From the NCBI RefSeq assembly GCF_003595215.1, contig NZ_QYZP01000002.1, positions 558,001-622,000 of the forward strand: DNA of 64,000 nt. The letters are read 5' to 3'. This DNA is from Nesterenkonia natronophila. Lineage in GTDB: Bacteria > Actinomycetota > Actinomycetes > Actinomycetales > Micrococcaceae. The position numbers and the translations under genes are program-made. Of this stretch, positions 48,563 to 57,547 are shown in pieces; within the stretch, counting starts at the first letter, position 1, and the number at the start of each line of letters is the position of its first letter. A model generated the notes under the pieces. It was not told where the DNA came from. It worked only from the letters and a program-made list of their open reading frames with translations, and ran no database searches.

Positions 48563-49195
48563 ATGAGCAACCCACCGCACGAGAACCACCCCGATGATCC
48601 CCAGTGGGGGACCCCCGAGCCCGGCGCAGCGCCTGGCGGGGGTGACTCACCTTACGGTGGTGCGGGCCCCTCAAAATACGGCACCGAGCCCTATAACCCG
48701 CACGCCTACGGCGGCCCCGTCGAGGCGCCAGATAAGTTCCGCAAGTTGAAGCTCGTCACCCTGGTGTCCCTGGCAGTGTATGTGCTCAACCAGCTGGTGA
48801 GCTTCATCATGATGAACACGGCTACGTACCGCGAGCAGATGATCAACGATTTTGAACAGCAGCTCTCAGCGGCTGGACAGACTATAGAACGCAGCGAAAT
48901 TGAGAACTACCTCAGCGTTGTCCTCGGCGTCACCGTGATCTTCGCCCTCATCGGGTTGGGCATCTACCTCATGGTGTACTCCGGACTGCGGGCGTCGAAG
49001 AACTGGGCCAGGATCGTGGGCATCGTTTTCGCTTTCCTCGGCGCCGGCTTTGGGATCTTCGGCTTCGTCCTCGGCGGGCCGACAGACTTCGCCACAATTG
49101 TGATTACGCTGATTTGGATTGGTGTGAACATCTATTGGCTGGTGCTTGCCTTGAGTCCGGACGTGGCCCGCTACCTGCGCGAGGTCAAGCGCTGA
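48563..49195 (+). CDS. Four-span membrane protein, unknown
   Basis: 210-residue protein. About 55 Pro/Gly-rich N-terminal residues are followed by four hydrophobic segments: LVTLVSLAVYVLNQLVSFIM, VLGVTVIFALIGLGIYLMV, VGIVFAFLGAGFGIFGFVLG and TLIWIGVNIYWLVLALS. This resembles many actinobacterial proline-rich tail plus multi-span proteins. Start ATG 48563 has AAGGAGGAG upstream. It is 66 bp after the ABC permease gene, possibly in the same transcript. Function unknown. Confidence 0.75.
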   Translation: MSNPPHENHPDDPQWGTPEPGAAPGGGDSPYGGAGPSKYGTEPYNPHAYGGPVEAPDKFRKLKLVTLVSLAVYVLNQLVSFIMMNTATYREQMINDFEQQLSAAGQTIERSEIENYLSVVLGVTVIFALIGLGIYLMVYSGLRASKNWARIVGIVFAFLGAGFGIFGFVLGGPTDFATIVITLIWIGVNIYWLVLALSPDVARYLREVKR

Positions 49196-49273
49196 GACTT
49201 CGCACATGAGGACCCACGGGGAGGAAAGTTGCCTTGCGCAACGGCCCCTCCGGTTCGGTATAGAGTGCATCAG

Positions 49274-50755
49274 GTGAGCCAGGATCAGCGCAGTTCCGAG
49301 GGTGCACCGAGTGCACGTGTCCTCATCGCGCTGCTGCTGCCCCTCTTCGCCTCGCTGATGAGCATCTCCTCGGTGATGGTCGCTCTCCCAGCCATCGAGG
49401 AGGGTCTCGGTGCGACCTCAGCCGACCTCCAGTGGGTCCTCTCGGGTTATGCGCTTGCATTCGGTGTGGGGCTGGTGCCTGCTGGCCGAGCCGGAGACCT
49501 CTGGGGGCGCCGAAGATTCTTCCTCATCGGTACAGCCGTCTTCGCCGCCACATCGCTGGCGGCCGCATTTTCGCCCAATCCGCTGATGCTCAACGCCATG
49601 CGCATTGCCGCTGGCTTAGGTGCGGCAATGCTCGTTCCGCAGATTATCGGGATGATCCAGCGGCTCTTCACAGGTCAGGCCCGCGGCCGCGCCTACGGCC
49701 TGATGAGCACGGTCATCGGTGTCGCTGTTGCCATCGGCCCACTGCTCGCAGGGGTACTGATTGATGCAGCATCAGCGGACACAGGTTGGCGACTCGTTTT
49801 TCTCCTCAATGTCCCGGTCACGGCAGCGGCGCTGGTCGCGGCGTTCCTCTGGCTGCCCAAATTCCGAGACGCTCACCCCACCAAGTCCACCGCGGCCGGT
49901 GCCTTCCGCGGGATACGAAAGTTGGATCCGCTCGGGGCCGGGCTGCTCTCCGTCGCCATCGTGTGCGTGATGCTGCCCGTCATCCAGTTCGCTAACCTCA
50001 TCGGCGCAGCAGTCGGGGTGGGAGGCCTGGTCCTATTGGTGCTTTGGTACCTGTGGGAAAAGCGGCTGGGCGAACGCGATGCTGAAGCACCCATGGTGAA
50101 TCTCAAACTGTTCACACTGCCGAGCTACACCTGGAATTCTGCAGTCATCATTCTCTACTTCGCCGGTATGCCGGGCATTTGGGCGGTCGTCGCCATCTAC
50201 ATACAGCAGGGCTTGGGGCTCAGCGCCCTGACCGCAGGCCTGGTGATGCTGCCCAGCGCGGCCATGGTCATCCTGCTGGCCTCCCAAGTGGGGCGCCGAG
50301 TGGAGCGGATAGGCCCGCAGATGCTGGTTCTGGGCAGCGTCGCGGCCTTCATCTCCATGCTTGTGCTAGCCGGCGCTGCGTTTCTGCAGAGCACCCAGTG
50401 GGCCTCAATCGGGTGGGTCGCGCTGGCGCTGGGTGTCAACGGCCTTTCCCAGGCACTGATCATCCCGAGTGCGCAGACACTCTCCATGCAGGACGTACCC
50501 GAAAGCATGGCCGGTGCGGCCGGGGGAGTGGCGCAGAGCGCGCAAAGGGTGGTCACGGCGATTGGGCTCGCGGTGGTGACAGCCGTCTATTTCATGGTGC
50601 TCTCAGGCTACGACCACCAGACAGCCCTCCTGGTGACGTCACTTGTGATCTCCGGAATCATGCTCACTTCGGTGCTCGCCGCGGTGGGCGCTGCCCGGCG
50701 TGCCGCAGCCGACAGACGGCTCAGTCGGAGCGCAACAGTCACCTCAGGCGAATGA
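49274..50755 (+). CDS. MFS transporter, DHA2-like
   Basis: 493-residue drug:proton antiporter-type permease with about 14 spans. DHA2 features: LMSISSVMVALPAIEEGLGA, LQWVLSGYALAFGVGLVPAGRAGDLWGRRRFF (motif A) and RLVFLLNVPVTAAALVAAF (motif C region). Start GTG 49274 is preferred: TATAGA ends nine bases upstream and the upstream codons look non-coding. Its last 17 bp overlap the convergent monooxygenase-like gene. Substrate unknown. Confidence 0.87.
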   Translation: MSQDQRSSEGAPSARVLIALLLPLFASLMSISSVMVALPAIEEGLGATSADLQWVLSGYALAFGVGLVPAGRAGDLWGRRRFFLIGTAVFAATSLAAAFSPNPLMLNAMRIAAGLGAAMLVPQIIGMIQRLFTGQARGRAYGLMSTVIGVAVAIGPLLAGVLIDAASADTGWRLVFLLNVPVTAAALVAAFLWLPKFRDAHPTKSTAAGAFRGIRKLDPLGAGLLSVAIVCVMLPVIQFANLIGAAVGVGGLVLLVLWYLWEKRLGERDAEAPMVNLKLFTLPSYTWNSAVIILYFAGMPGIWAVVAIYIQQGLGLSALTAGLVMLPSAAMVILLASQVGRRVERIGPQMLVLGSVAAFISMLVLAGAAFLQSTQWASIGWVALALGVNGLSQALIIPSAQTLSMQDVPESMAGAAGGVAQSAQRVVTAIGLAVVTAVYFMVLSGYDHQTALLVTSLVISGIMLTSVLAAVGAARRAAADRRLSRSATVTSGE

Positions 50756-51077
50756 CTTCGCGAACGTCCTTGCCCGTGACGAACTGCGGCTTGCCCGCGA
50801 AGATCTCGGCACGCTCCTCCGAGTCCTCCCACGCCTGCTCAGCCTCAGCGAACTCCGCTGAGCTGCCCAGCCGGGAGACGAACCATGTCAGCTGGGACTT
50901 GTCACTGTCCAGCCAGACGGACTCTATGGTGAAGCCACGTCCCTCACGAGCCGGAAAGACCTCTTGGCTGAGGAACTGCACAAACTGGTCGGCCAGCGAA
51001 GGTTCCAGGGTGTAGCGCCGCATCCATGTGGTCCGCTCAGAAGTGTCAGTGGCAATCATCTCCGGCAGTACGGTCAC
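50739..51077 (-). CDS. ABM/NIPSNAP-like small protein
   Basis: 112-residue protein with the dimeric alpha-beta barrel look: RRYTLEPSLADQFVQFLSQEVFPARE, then FTIESVWLDSDKSQLTWFVSRLG and AWEDSEERAEIFAG. Antibiotic-biosynthesis-monooxygenase and NIPSNAP proteins share this layout; no catalytic residue identifies a reaction. Start GTG 51077 has GAGGAG six bases upstream. Its 3' end overlaps the MFS gene by 17 bp. Confidence 0.65.
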   Translation of the reverse strand: MTVLPEMIATDTSERTTWMRRYTLEPSLADQFVQFLSQEVFPAREGRGFTIESVWLDSDKSQLTWFVSRLGSSAEFAEAEQAWEDSEERAEIFAGKPQFVTGKDVREVIRLR

Positions 51078-51146
51078 GTCGAGCTCCTCAAGTTTGCAGT
51101 CGGTGCCTTTAGATCTTATCCCTGCAGTCTGGAACAATAGGCTCCT

Positions 51147-51713
51147 GTGAGCAATTCTCTTCCCTCCCCCCAAAGAGCGCACGAAGCCTTGCGCAATGCC
51201 GGCCGCCGGGGCACCAGCATCGTGTTCGCGGTCATGATCACCGTGCTGCTGGTGGCGCTGATCTTCGCGGCCAACGAGAACCAGATCATCGGATGGATTC
51301 TGGTGGTGATCGCCGGTGGTTGGCTGCTGCTGGCCACCATCGTGGTGCTCGCCTTCTCCCGCAGCGCCAAGAAGTTCGGCCAGGCCGTGGACTCAGCCAG
51401 AGCGGATGTGGCGGCTACCCGGGCCCCAAGCTCAGGGGGCACCGCAGTGATCGATGAGGACACTCACACCCGTAACCTCAAGCTGGACCACTCCTTCAAG
51501 ATCGTCCAGGTTCAAACCCGGGTCATCCAGCAGGAGCTGGGCAAGGGCCAGGAGGCCGACACCGAGATGGTGGACCGCGCCTTGGAAACCCTGGAGATCA
51601 CCGCGCACAACGGTCGGGATATGCTCGCCGAGCAGGTTGGTCGGCGGAAGAAGAAGCCAGCCGGGAACGACGACGCCCACGGCGAGACTATCGAAGGCGA
51701 CATCGTGCGCTGA
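51147..51713 (+). CDS. Two-span membrane protein with a cytoplasmic helix, unknown
   Basis: 188-residue protein: two adjacent spans (SIVFAVMITVLLVALIFAA and IGWILVVIAGGWLLLATIVV), then a helical, polar C-terminus with DHSFKIVQVQTRVIQQELGK and a Lys-rich patch. Start GTG 51147 lies behind an AACAAT -10-like box without a Shine-Dalgarno sequence. Similar proteins occur in related actinobacteria, but I know of no function. Confidence 0.7.
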   Translation: MSNSLPSPQRAHEALRNAGRRGTSIVFAVMITVLLVALIFAANENQIIGWILVVIAGGWLLLATIVVLAFSRSAKKFGQAVDSARADVAATRAPSSGGTAVIDEDTHTRNLKLDHSFKIVQVQTRVIQQELGKGQEADTEMVDRALETLEITAHNGRDMLAEQVGRRKKKPAGNDDAHGETIEGDIVR

Positions 51714-51801
51714 CGCACGTTTTCTTTGCCTTGTTGAGATGCCAGTCCGCTGTAGCTATGCGTCATCTCAACACCCACCTGACACCTGTGAAGGAGAACC
51801 A

Positions 51802-52689
51802 GTGAGCGAGCCCGACGACTTCCCGCACCGGATTGTGGACCCCAAGCCAGCAGAGGCGACTCGGATCGCCTCGGTCAACGTCAACGGCATCCGAGCAGCT
51901 GCCCGTAAAGGCATGGGGGAGTGGCTGGCCTCCCGGGAGGTGGATATCTTAGCGCTGCAGGAAGTGCGGGCCACACCGGACGTCCTCAGCAAGGTGGTCA
52001 CCGAATTTGCTGAGCAGGCCGGCGCCGAGGACCCTGACTCCCAGTGGCACGTCCACGACCATGAGGCTGCGCACAAGGGCCGTGCCGGAGTGGCCATCCT
52101 CTCCCGTAAGGCCCCGGTGGAGACCCGGACACGGATAGGTGACGACCGCCCCGAGGACGACGGTCGGTGGATCGAGGCCGACTACGAGATCGGCGACGGC
52201 AGCCTTCTGACAGTGGTCAGTGTCTACGCGCACTCCGGAGAAGTCGGCACCCCCCGCCAGGACCACAAGATGCGTTTCCTGCAGTACATGAGTGAACACC
52301 TTCCACAGCTGGCACAGCGCTCTGATCATGTGCTGGTGCTGGGCGACCTCAATGTGGGCCACACCAAGCTCGACATCAAGAACTGGAAGGGAAATGTGAA
52401 AAACTCCGGCTTCCTCCCGGAGGAGCGCGCGTTCTTCGACACGTTCTTCGGCGATGCCGGTTACGTTGATGTGGCCCGGTCGCTCGCCGGGGAGGTCGAC
52501 GGCCCCTACACCTGGTGGTCCTATCGCGGAAAAGCTTTCGACAACGACACCGGATGGCGCATTGACTACCACATGGCGACACCAGAGCTTGCAGGCCGTG
52601 CCGTCAATCCTCAAGTTGACCGTGCAGCTGACTACTCCATGCGCTGGTCGGACCACGCCCCGCTGGTGGTCGACTACAACCTGCCGTAA
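51802..52689 (+). CDS. xthA: Exodeoxyribonuclease III
   Basis: AP endonuclease/3'-5' exonuclease for base excision repair. 295 residues, with IASVNVNGIRAA, metal-binding Glu in ILALQEVRATP, VVSVYAHSG, GDLNVGHTKLDIKN, WRIDYHMAT and the catalytic SDHAPLVVDY terminus. Start GTG 51802 has AAGGAG upstream. About 25 polar residues precede the usual start of the fold. Confidence 0.94.
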   Translation: MSEPDDFPHRIVDPKPAEATRIASVNVNGIRAAARKGMGEWLASREVDILALQEVRATPDVLSKVVTEFAEQAGAEDPDSQWHVHDHEAAHKGRAGVAILSRKAPVETRTRIGDDRPEDDGRWIEADYEIGDGSLLTVVSVYAHSGEVGTPRQDHKMRFLQYMSEHLPQLAQRSDHVLVLGDLNVGHTKLDIKNWKGNVKNSGFLPEERAFFDTFFGDAGYVDVARSLAGEVDGPYTWWSYRGKAFDNDTGWRIDYHMATPELAGRAVNPQVDRAADYSMRWSDHAPLVVDYNLP

Positions 52690-52869
52690 GCACCGGCGGC
52701 GGGCGCAGCTCGAGGATTTCCGCTTTGGGCGGGCGCTCCTGCACGACAGTGCCTTAGAGTATGAAATGGGTCTCTTTCCGGGGAGGCCTGCCCCGACGCG
52801 TGCGGCGTTCCCCCAGGGGTAGCAGCATGTAGATGGTCGTCCAGCCCTCGAGACTCGAAGGAGTTCACA
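52690..52869. other. 180-bp gap with a possible 23-codon ORF
   Basis: Between xthA and the AsnC-type gene. A short frame opens at ATG 52761 and closes at TAG 52830, starting MKWVSFRGG and ending SPRGSSM, very basic, with a TAGAGT box directly before it. CGGGG and CCCCG (about 52779-52795) can form a small hairpin inside it. The evidence is too thin to call a gene. Confidence 0.25.
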
Positions 52870-53148
52870 TTGATCACCGCGATCACTCTGTTCAAGACGG
52901 ATCCTAAGAAGATCCCAGAGACCGCCCAAGAGATTGCGGCGATCGAAGAGGTCGACGCGGTGTACTCAGTGACCGGGTCATGGGATTTGGTCGCGGTGGT
53001 GAAGACGCAGAACTTCGAGGATCTCAGCGAGCTGGTGCCGGGCAAGATCTCCAAGGCCGGGTCAATCATCAGCACCGAAACGATGGTCGCCTTCCGCACG
53101 TACTCCCAGCGCGATCTCGAGGCCGGGTTCGCCCTCGGGGGTGACTGA
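52870..53148 (+). CDS. Stand-alone Lrp/AsnC ligand-binding (RAM) domain protein
   Basis: 92-residue protein consisting only of the alpha-beta effector domain of Lrp/AsnC regulators: ITAITLFKTDPKKIPETAQE, VDAVYSVTGSWDLVAVV and FRTYSQRDLEAGF. There is no DNA-binding domain. Start TTG 52870 has AAGGAG six bases upstream. It is two bases before the enolase-superfamily gene, so the two are probably co-expressed. Single-domain members bind amino acids or sense metabolites; the ligand here is unknown. Confidence 0.82.
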   Translation: MITAITLFKTDPKKIPETAQEIAAIEEVDAVYSVTGSWDLVAVVKTQNFEDLSELVPGKISKAGSIISTETMVAFRTYSQRDLEAGFALGGD

Positions 53149-53150
53149 CA

Positions 53151-54266
53151 GTGATGAATCTGACTTCCATCACCGTGCGCCGGCTGACGACAGAAATGCT
53201 CACCCCGTTCACCACAAGCTTCGGCACTCAGACTCACCGAGACCTGCTGATTGTCGAAGCACGCGACGACGCCGGCACGGTGGGATATGGAGAATGTGTA
53301 GCCGGTGCCGAACCCACCTACTCCGAGGAGGCCACCAGCACTTGTGAAGTCGCTCTGGCTGAGTACGTGCTGCCCCGGCTGCAGAACGCCGCGGTGGAGC
53401 ATCCGGACGACATCAGTACGCTGCTGCACCCCATCAAACGCAACAACATGGCGAAAGCCTCGGTGGAGGGCGCCGTCTGGGACCTGTGGGCCAAACAGCA
53501 GGGAATCTCGCTGTCGCAGGCGCTCGGCGGCACCAAGAGCCGGGTGGACGTCGGCCTGAGCATCGGCATCAAACCGACCGACGCTGAACTCCTCCAGGCT
53601 GTAGGTGAGGCAGTCGAAGCCGGGTACCGGCGAATAAAGATTAAGATTGCCCCCGGCCGCGACCTCGAGATGATGCGCGCCGTCCGGCGGGAATTCCCCG
53701 ACGAGGCGATCATGGTCGACGCCAACTCTGCTTACACGTTGGACGATGCTCAGCTGTTCGCCGCACTCGATGAGCTGAATCTGATGATGATCGAACAGCC
53801 GCTGGCGCATGACGACATTGTGGATCATCGTCACCTGCAGGCGGCGATTCGGACTCCCATCTGTCTTGATGAGTCCATCCACTCGCTCGATGACGCCCGC
53901 AAGGCTCTGGAACTCGGCTCTGGCAAGATAATCAACATCAAGGTGGGTCGGGTTGGTGGTCTGACCGAGTCGCTGAAGATCGAACAGCTCTGCCGGGAGT
54001 CCGGGGTCGACGCCTGGTGCGGAGGGATGCTCGAGACGGGGATCGGGCGCGCGCACAATGTAGCGATCGCCAGCTTGGACGGCTTCACGCTTCCTGGCGA
54101 CACTGCGCCGTCAGCGCGATATTGGGCCGAAGACCTCATCACCCCCGAGGTGACGATGCACAATGGCCAGATCGAAGTGCCCACAGGGCCGGGTCTGGGG
54201 TACGAGGTCAAGACCGCCATGTTGGAGTCGCTGACGACCCAGGAATTCACCGTCCAGCTCCGCTGA
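53151..54266 (+). CDS. menC: Enolase-superfamily enzyme, o-succinylbenzoate synthase / N-acylamino acid racemase type
   Basis: 371-residue muconate-lactonising subgroup enzyme. Visible: TPFTTSFGTQTHRDLLIVEA substrate cap, the catalytic KxK in YRRIKIKIAPG, metal ligands in MVDANSAYT, IEQPL and CLDESIH, and the second catalytic Lys in INIKVGRVGG. This pattern is shared by dual-function OSBS/NSAR enzymes, so menaquinone synthesis or N-acylamino acid racemisation are both possible; no other men genes are nearby. Start GTG 53151, with ATG 53154 as an equal alternative. It follows the RAM-domain gene by 2 bp. Confidence 0.82.
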   Translation: MMNLTSITVRRLTTEMLTPFTTSFGTQTHRDLLIVEARDDAGTVGYGECVAGAEPTYSEEATSTCEVALAEYVLPRLQNAAVEHPDDISTLLHPIKRNNMAKASVEGAVWDLWAKQQGISLSQALGGTKSRVDVGLSIGIKPTDAELLQAVGEAVEAGYRRIKIKIAPGRDLEMMRAVRREFPDEAIMVDANSAYTLDDAQLFAALDELNLMMIEQPLAHDDIVDHRHLQAAIRTPICLDESIHSLDDARKALELGSGKIINIKVGRVGGLTESLKIEQLCRESGVDAWCGGMLETGIGRAHNVAIASLDGFTLPGDTAPSARYWAEDLITPEVTMHNGQIEVPTGPGLGYEVKTAMLESLTTQEFTVQLR

Positions 54267-54296
54267 GCCGGTAAACCCCTGGGTCCTCTCGCGCTC

Positions 54297-55127
54297 TCAG
54301 AAAATGATGTGACGCATCAGAAGCTCTTCGAGCTCCTGTTCGGTGATGAGCTCATCCTCGGACGGAGCTTCAGTCTCCGGAGCATCATTCCAGTTGGAGT
54401 AGTGCTCCGTGACGCGAACGTCGTCTTCGTAATAGGTCAGCTCTACAAAGTATGGGTTCTCCGAGTCCGCCAGGACTACGAGCTCTGTCTCGTCCTCGCC
54501 TTCGTAGACCCATACAGATGTGCCCTCGCGATCCTGAAGCTCACCTTCGCTGGCATACTGCTCGGCCAAGCTGGGGCCGTCATCGAATCCATACTCGGAA
54601 AGCAGGCTGCTGATCTCGAGCTCCTCCATCTCGGACTCGCTGATGTCCTCGATGATCAACCAGCGGTCGCCGGCGTCCTCCCGGAAGCCGTCTACATCGA
54701 GGAACGAGCTGATGTCGTCGCCCTCCATCTCGGCGCCGAGCTCCATGAGTTCAATGAACGCGGCCACCGGCATGTATGCGGTTGCCTCCGGTCGGAGGAA
54801 CAGCATGTCCCACTCCACGTCCAACACATCGATCTGCATAGATACCCGATCCCCGCCCTCGGTGAAGTGCACCAGGACTTCCTGCTGATCAGCATCTGCA
54901 TCAACATCGTCGAGCATAGGGTCGGAGGCGAAGGCCGCGTCCCAGTCACCGTCGCTGAGGACAGTGAAGGACTCGGCCTCCTCAACAGACTCAATAATGG
55001 TGTCCGCGATGTCTTCCAGCGGAGGTGGCTCGTCTTCACCGCAGCTGGTGAGGGCGAAGAGTCCCGCCGCAGCCATGCCTAGCACCGCTGTCCTGCCGAC
55101 CTGCTTGGTGGTCGAATAATGTGTCAC
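54297..55127 (-). CDS. Acidic lipoprotein, paralogue 3 of 3
   Basis: 276-residue lipoprotein. Signal TAVLGMAAAGLFALTSC, a very short linker, and a domain with the same C-terminal block as the genes at 34434 and 35350: GTSVWVYEGEDETELVVLAD, PYFVELTYY, EHYSNWNDAPE and a final ITEQELEELL helix. The N-terminal half (TVLSDGDWDAAFASDPML) differs more. Start GTG 55127 has AGGAGG upstream. Divergent from trpS. Function unknown. Confidence 0.72.
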   Translation of the reverse strand: MTHYSTTKQVGRTAVLGMAAAGLFALTSCGEDEPPPLEDIADTIIESVEEAESFTVLSDGDWDAAFASDPMLDDVDADADQQEVLVHFTEGGDRVSMQIDVLDVEWDMLFLRPEATAYMPVAAFIELMELGAEMEGDDISSFLDVDGFREDAGDRWLIIEDISESEMEELEISSLLSEYGFDDGPSLAEQYASEGELQDREGTSVWVYEGEDETELVVLADSENPYFVELTYYEDDVRVTEHYSNWNDAPETEAPSEDELITEQELEELLMRHIIF

Positions 55128-55327
55128 CGTTCCTCCTACCTCCGGGTCAGTCGCTGGGCCCCTCTGCACCACATAAGACGGTGGTCCTGTGCAACTCTAG
55201 CTTGGATTCAGCTTCCGTTCAGGATAGTCATCATTCAGGTGCGTCACCAGAACTTTGGTGGTTTTCACCAGGGCCATAGAATGACCGCAGACTCGCTCCG
55301 AAATGAATAGGACAAAAGGATCTCTCC

Positions 55328-56395
55328 GTGACTGACGACCCCAACTTCTCCCCTGATCAGCAAAGGACCCTTCGAACAGTTCCGGAACCCGGTGCGCGAG
55401 TGATCTCAGGCATGCAGCCCTCGGGCGAGTCATTGCACCTGGGTAACTACGTGGGTGCCTTGGTCAATTGGGTGAAGACTCAGGAGCAGTACGAAGCCTT
55501 CTTCTTCATCCCGGATCTGCACGGGATCACCGTCCCGCACGAGCCGCAGGCTCTGCGCGAACGGACGCGGAACACTGCCGCGCAGTTCATCGCCGGGGGC
55601 ATTGATCCTGACCGGTCGACACTGTTCGTCCAATCCCATGTGCCTGAGCACGCCCAGCTGGCCTGGGTGCTCACCTGTCTTACAGGGATGGGTGAGGCTG
55701 CGCGGATGACGCAGTTCAAGGACAAGTCGGCAAAGCAGGGAACGGAAGCGTCGTCCGTCGGGCTCCTGAGCTATCCCATGCTTATGGCCGCCGATATTCT
55801 CCTCTATCAGCCCCACGGTGTGCCGGTGGGTGATGACCAGAAGCAGCACGTGGAGCTCACCAGGAACCTCGCCCAGCGGTTCAATCACCGCTTCGGTGAG
55901 ACATTCCGGGTTCCTGAACCCTTCATCCCCGAAGTGGGCGCGAGGATCTACGACCTCCAGGAGCCGACTGCGAAGATGTCCAAATCAGCGTCATCCCCCA
56001 ATGGGCTCATCAACATCAACGACACCGATAAGAAGATCGCCAAGAAGATCAAGTCCGCGGTCACCGATGACGGCACAGAAATTCGCTTCGATCGCGAGGC
56101 GAAGCCGGGTGTCTCCAACCTTCTGAGCATCTACTCCGCCGTGACGGGCAGGAGCATTCCCGAGTTGGTGGCCGAGTATCAGGGCAAGATGTACGGTCAC
56201 CTCAAAGTGGACCTCGCGGAAGTAGTGGTAGCGAGAATCGGACCGGTTCGGGACCGGACCCAAGAACTCTTGGCCGACCCTGGCGAGTTGGACCACCTGC
56301 TGGCGAAAGGCGCAGCGAAGGCGCGCGAAACCGCAGCTGGGACGCTGGCTGAGGTATACGACAAAGTCGGCTTCCTGCCTGCGGCTCCGGTATAG
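55328..56395 (+). CDS. trpS: Tryptophanyl-tRNA synthetase
   Basis: Class I aminoacyl-tRNA synthetase, 355 residues. The HIGH-type motif is [19 protein letters not shown] is present as [13 protein letters not shown], and [12 protein letters not shown] lines the active site. Start GTG 55328. Divergent from the lipoprotein gene across a 200-bp gap in which I see no further gene. The YihY-type gene begins 5 bp after its stop. Confidence 0.95.
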   Translation: MTDDPNFSPDQQRTLRTVPEPGARVISGMQPSGESLHLGNYVGALVNWVKTQEQYEAFFFIPDLHGITVPHEPQALRERTRNTAAQFIAGGIDPDRSTLFVQSHVPEHAQLAWVLTCLTGMGEAARMTQFKDKSAKQGTEASSVGLLSYPMLMAADILLYQPHGVPVGDDQKQHVELTRNLAQRFNHRFGETFRVPEPFIPEVGARIYDLQEPTAKMSKSASSPNGLININDTDKKIAKKIKSAVTDDGTEIRFDREAKPGVSNLLSIYSAVTGRSIPELVAEYQGKMYGHLKVDLAEVVVARIGPVRDRTQELLADPGELDHLLAKGAAKARETAAGTLAEVYDKVGFLPAAPV

Positions 56396-56400
56396 CTCAG

Positions 56401-57525
56401 ATGGCTCGCAGCCGCGGCCTTCGCCCGCAGCCCCAACCAGGTAGCCGAGGATCTCAGCTGGGCAGCACCGGCGCAATCCTGGAGGCGGCCAAGGCGCGCG
56501 TCGAGAAGCTGGATGAGCGTCATGAGGTCAGGGCACGCAATAATCCTTTGAACCATGACCTCCTCCAACAGGAGGAGCTTCAGGCGCGCATGGCCTACGG
56601 TCGAGCCAAGCGCGCGGGCCGTACCGGCATCGCCCGGCTCGTTCCGCTAATGGATTGGGGCTTTGCCCGGCTGAGTCGGACGCGACTGATGCGCTCCCTG
56701 AACCTCTTCTTCTTCCACTACGGAACAGTGATGGCCGCAGGTGCGGCCTACATGATGTTCTTCTCGGTGACGGCCATGCTGTGGGCCGGCTTCTCGGTGG
56801 CGGGCATTATCATCGGTGGGAGCCCCGAATACCAGGACCTCATCATAGAGAGTGTTCAGACTGCGGTCCCTGGCCTGATCAGCGAGGGTGGACTGATATC
56901 GGAGAACCAGGCACGCGACCTCTTCATCCTCGAAGGGCTGACTGTCTCGTTGGCTATTGCTGTAGCGGTGGCGCTGGTGACGTCTTTGAGCTGGTTGCAC
57001 GGTCTGCGCGCCGGCATTCGTAGCATTTGGGAGCGGCCGCTGATGGCCGAGAACGTGATCTTCGTGAAGCTCAAAGATTTTGTGATGCTGATTGTTCTGG
57101 GCGTCATCGCCATTGTCTCTGCGGTGTTGGGTCTGCTGAGCCACGGTCTGATCACCGAGGTCCTGAATTTCCTGGGATGGACTTCCGAGGGGCGGACCGG
57201 AGTGGTGCTGCAGCTGGTGTCCTTCGGCATTTCCTTTGTCCTGGACATGATGATCGCCATTATCCTGATGCGGGTCGCCTCCCGGCTGGTGATGCCGGTG
57301 GCTGCTCTGTGGCAGTCAGCGCTGATTGCGGGGGTTGGGGCCTCCCTGCTCCGCCTGGCTTCGAGTCAGCTCCTGCAGAACTTTGCTGACAGCCCCAACC
57401 CGCTCCTGAACACCTTTGGCACAGTGCTAGGCGTCTTCTTCTACTTCTTCATCTTCGGCCTGGTCTATCTCTTTGCCGCCAGTTGGGGCGCCATAGCGGC
57501 CTCCGACCACGCTGACCGCCCCTAG
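56401..57525 (+). CDS. YihY/BrkB-family membrane protein
   Basis: 374-residue protein. A basic N-terminus of about 90 residues precedes about six spans, including FFHYGTVMAAGAAYMMFFSVTAM, FVMLIVLGVIAIVSAVLGLL, VLQLVSFGISFVLDMMIAII and FGTVLGVFFYFFIFGLVYLF. This layout is that of the YihY/virulence factor BrkB family, once misnamed RNase BN. Transport or envelope roles are suspected but unproven. Five bp behind trpS. A hairpin overlaps the TAG stop. Confidence 0.88.
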   Translation: MARSRGLRPQPQPGSRGSQLGSTGAILEAAKARVEKLDERHEVRARNNPLNHDLLQQEELQARMAYGRAKRAGRTGIARLVPLMDWGFARLSRTRLMRSLNLFFFHYGTVMAAGAAYMMFFSVTAMLWAGFSVAGIIIGGSPEYQDLIIESVQTAVPGLISEGGLISENQARDLFILEGLTVSLAIAVAVALVTSLSWLHGLRAGIRSIWERPLMAENVIFVKLKDFVMLIVLGVIAIVSAVLGLLSHGLITEVLNFLGWTSEGRTGVVLQLVSFGISFVLDMMIAIILMRVASRLVMPVAALWQSALIAGVGASLLRLASSQLLQNFADSPNPLLNTFGTVLGVFFYFFIFGLVYLFAASWGAIAASDHADRP

Positions 57526-57538
57526 GGGACGGTCAGCG
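57510..57538. terminator. Hairpin terminator at the yihY/sdhB convergence
   Basis: CGCTGACCG (57510-57518) pairs with CGGTCAGCG (57530-57538), extended by CCCC/GGGG with one bulged A. It overlaps the stop codon of the upstream gene and serves both convergent operons by position. No T tract. Confidence 0.6.
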
Positions 57539-57547
57539 GCGCACTCA

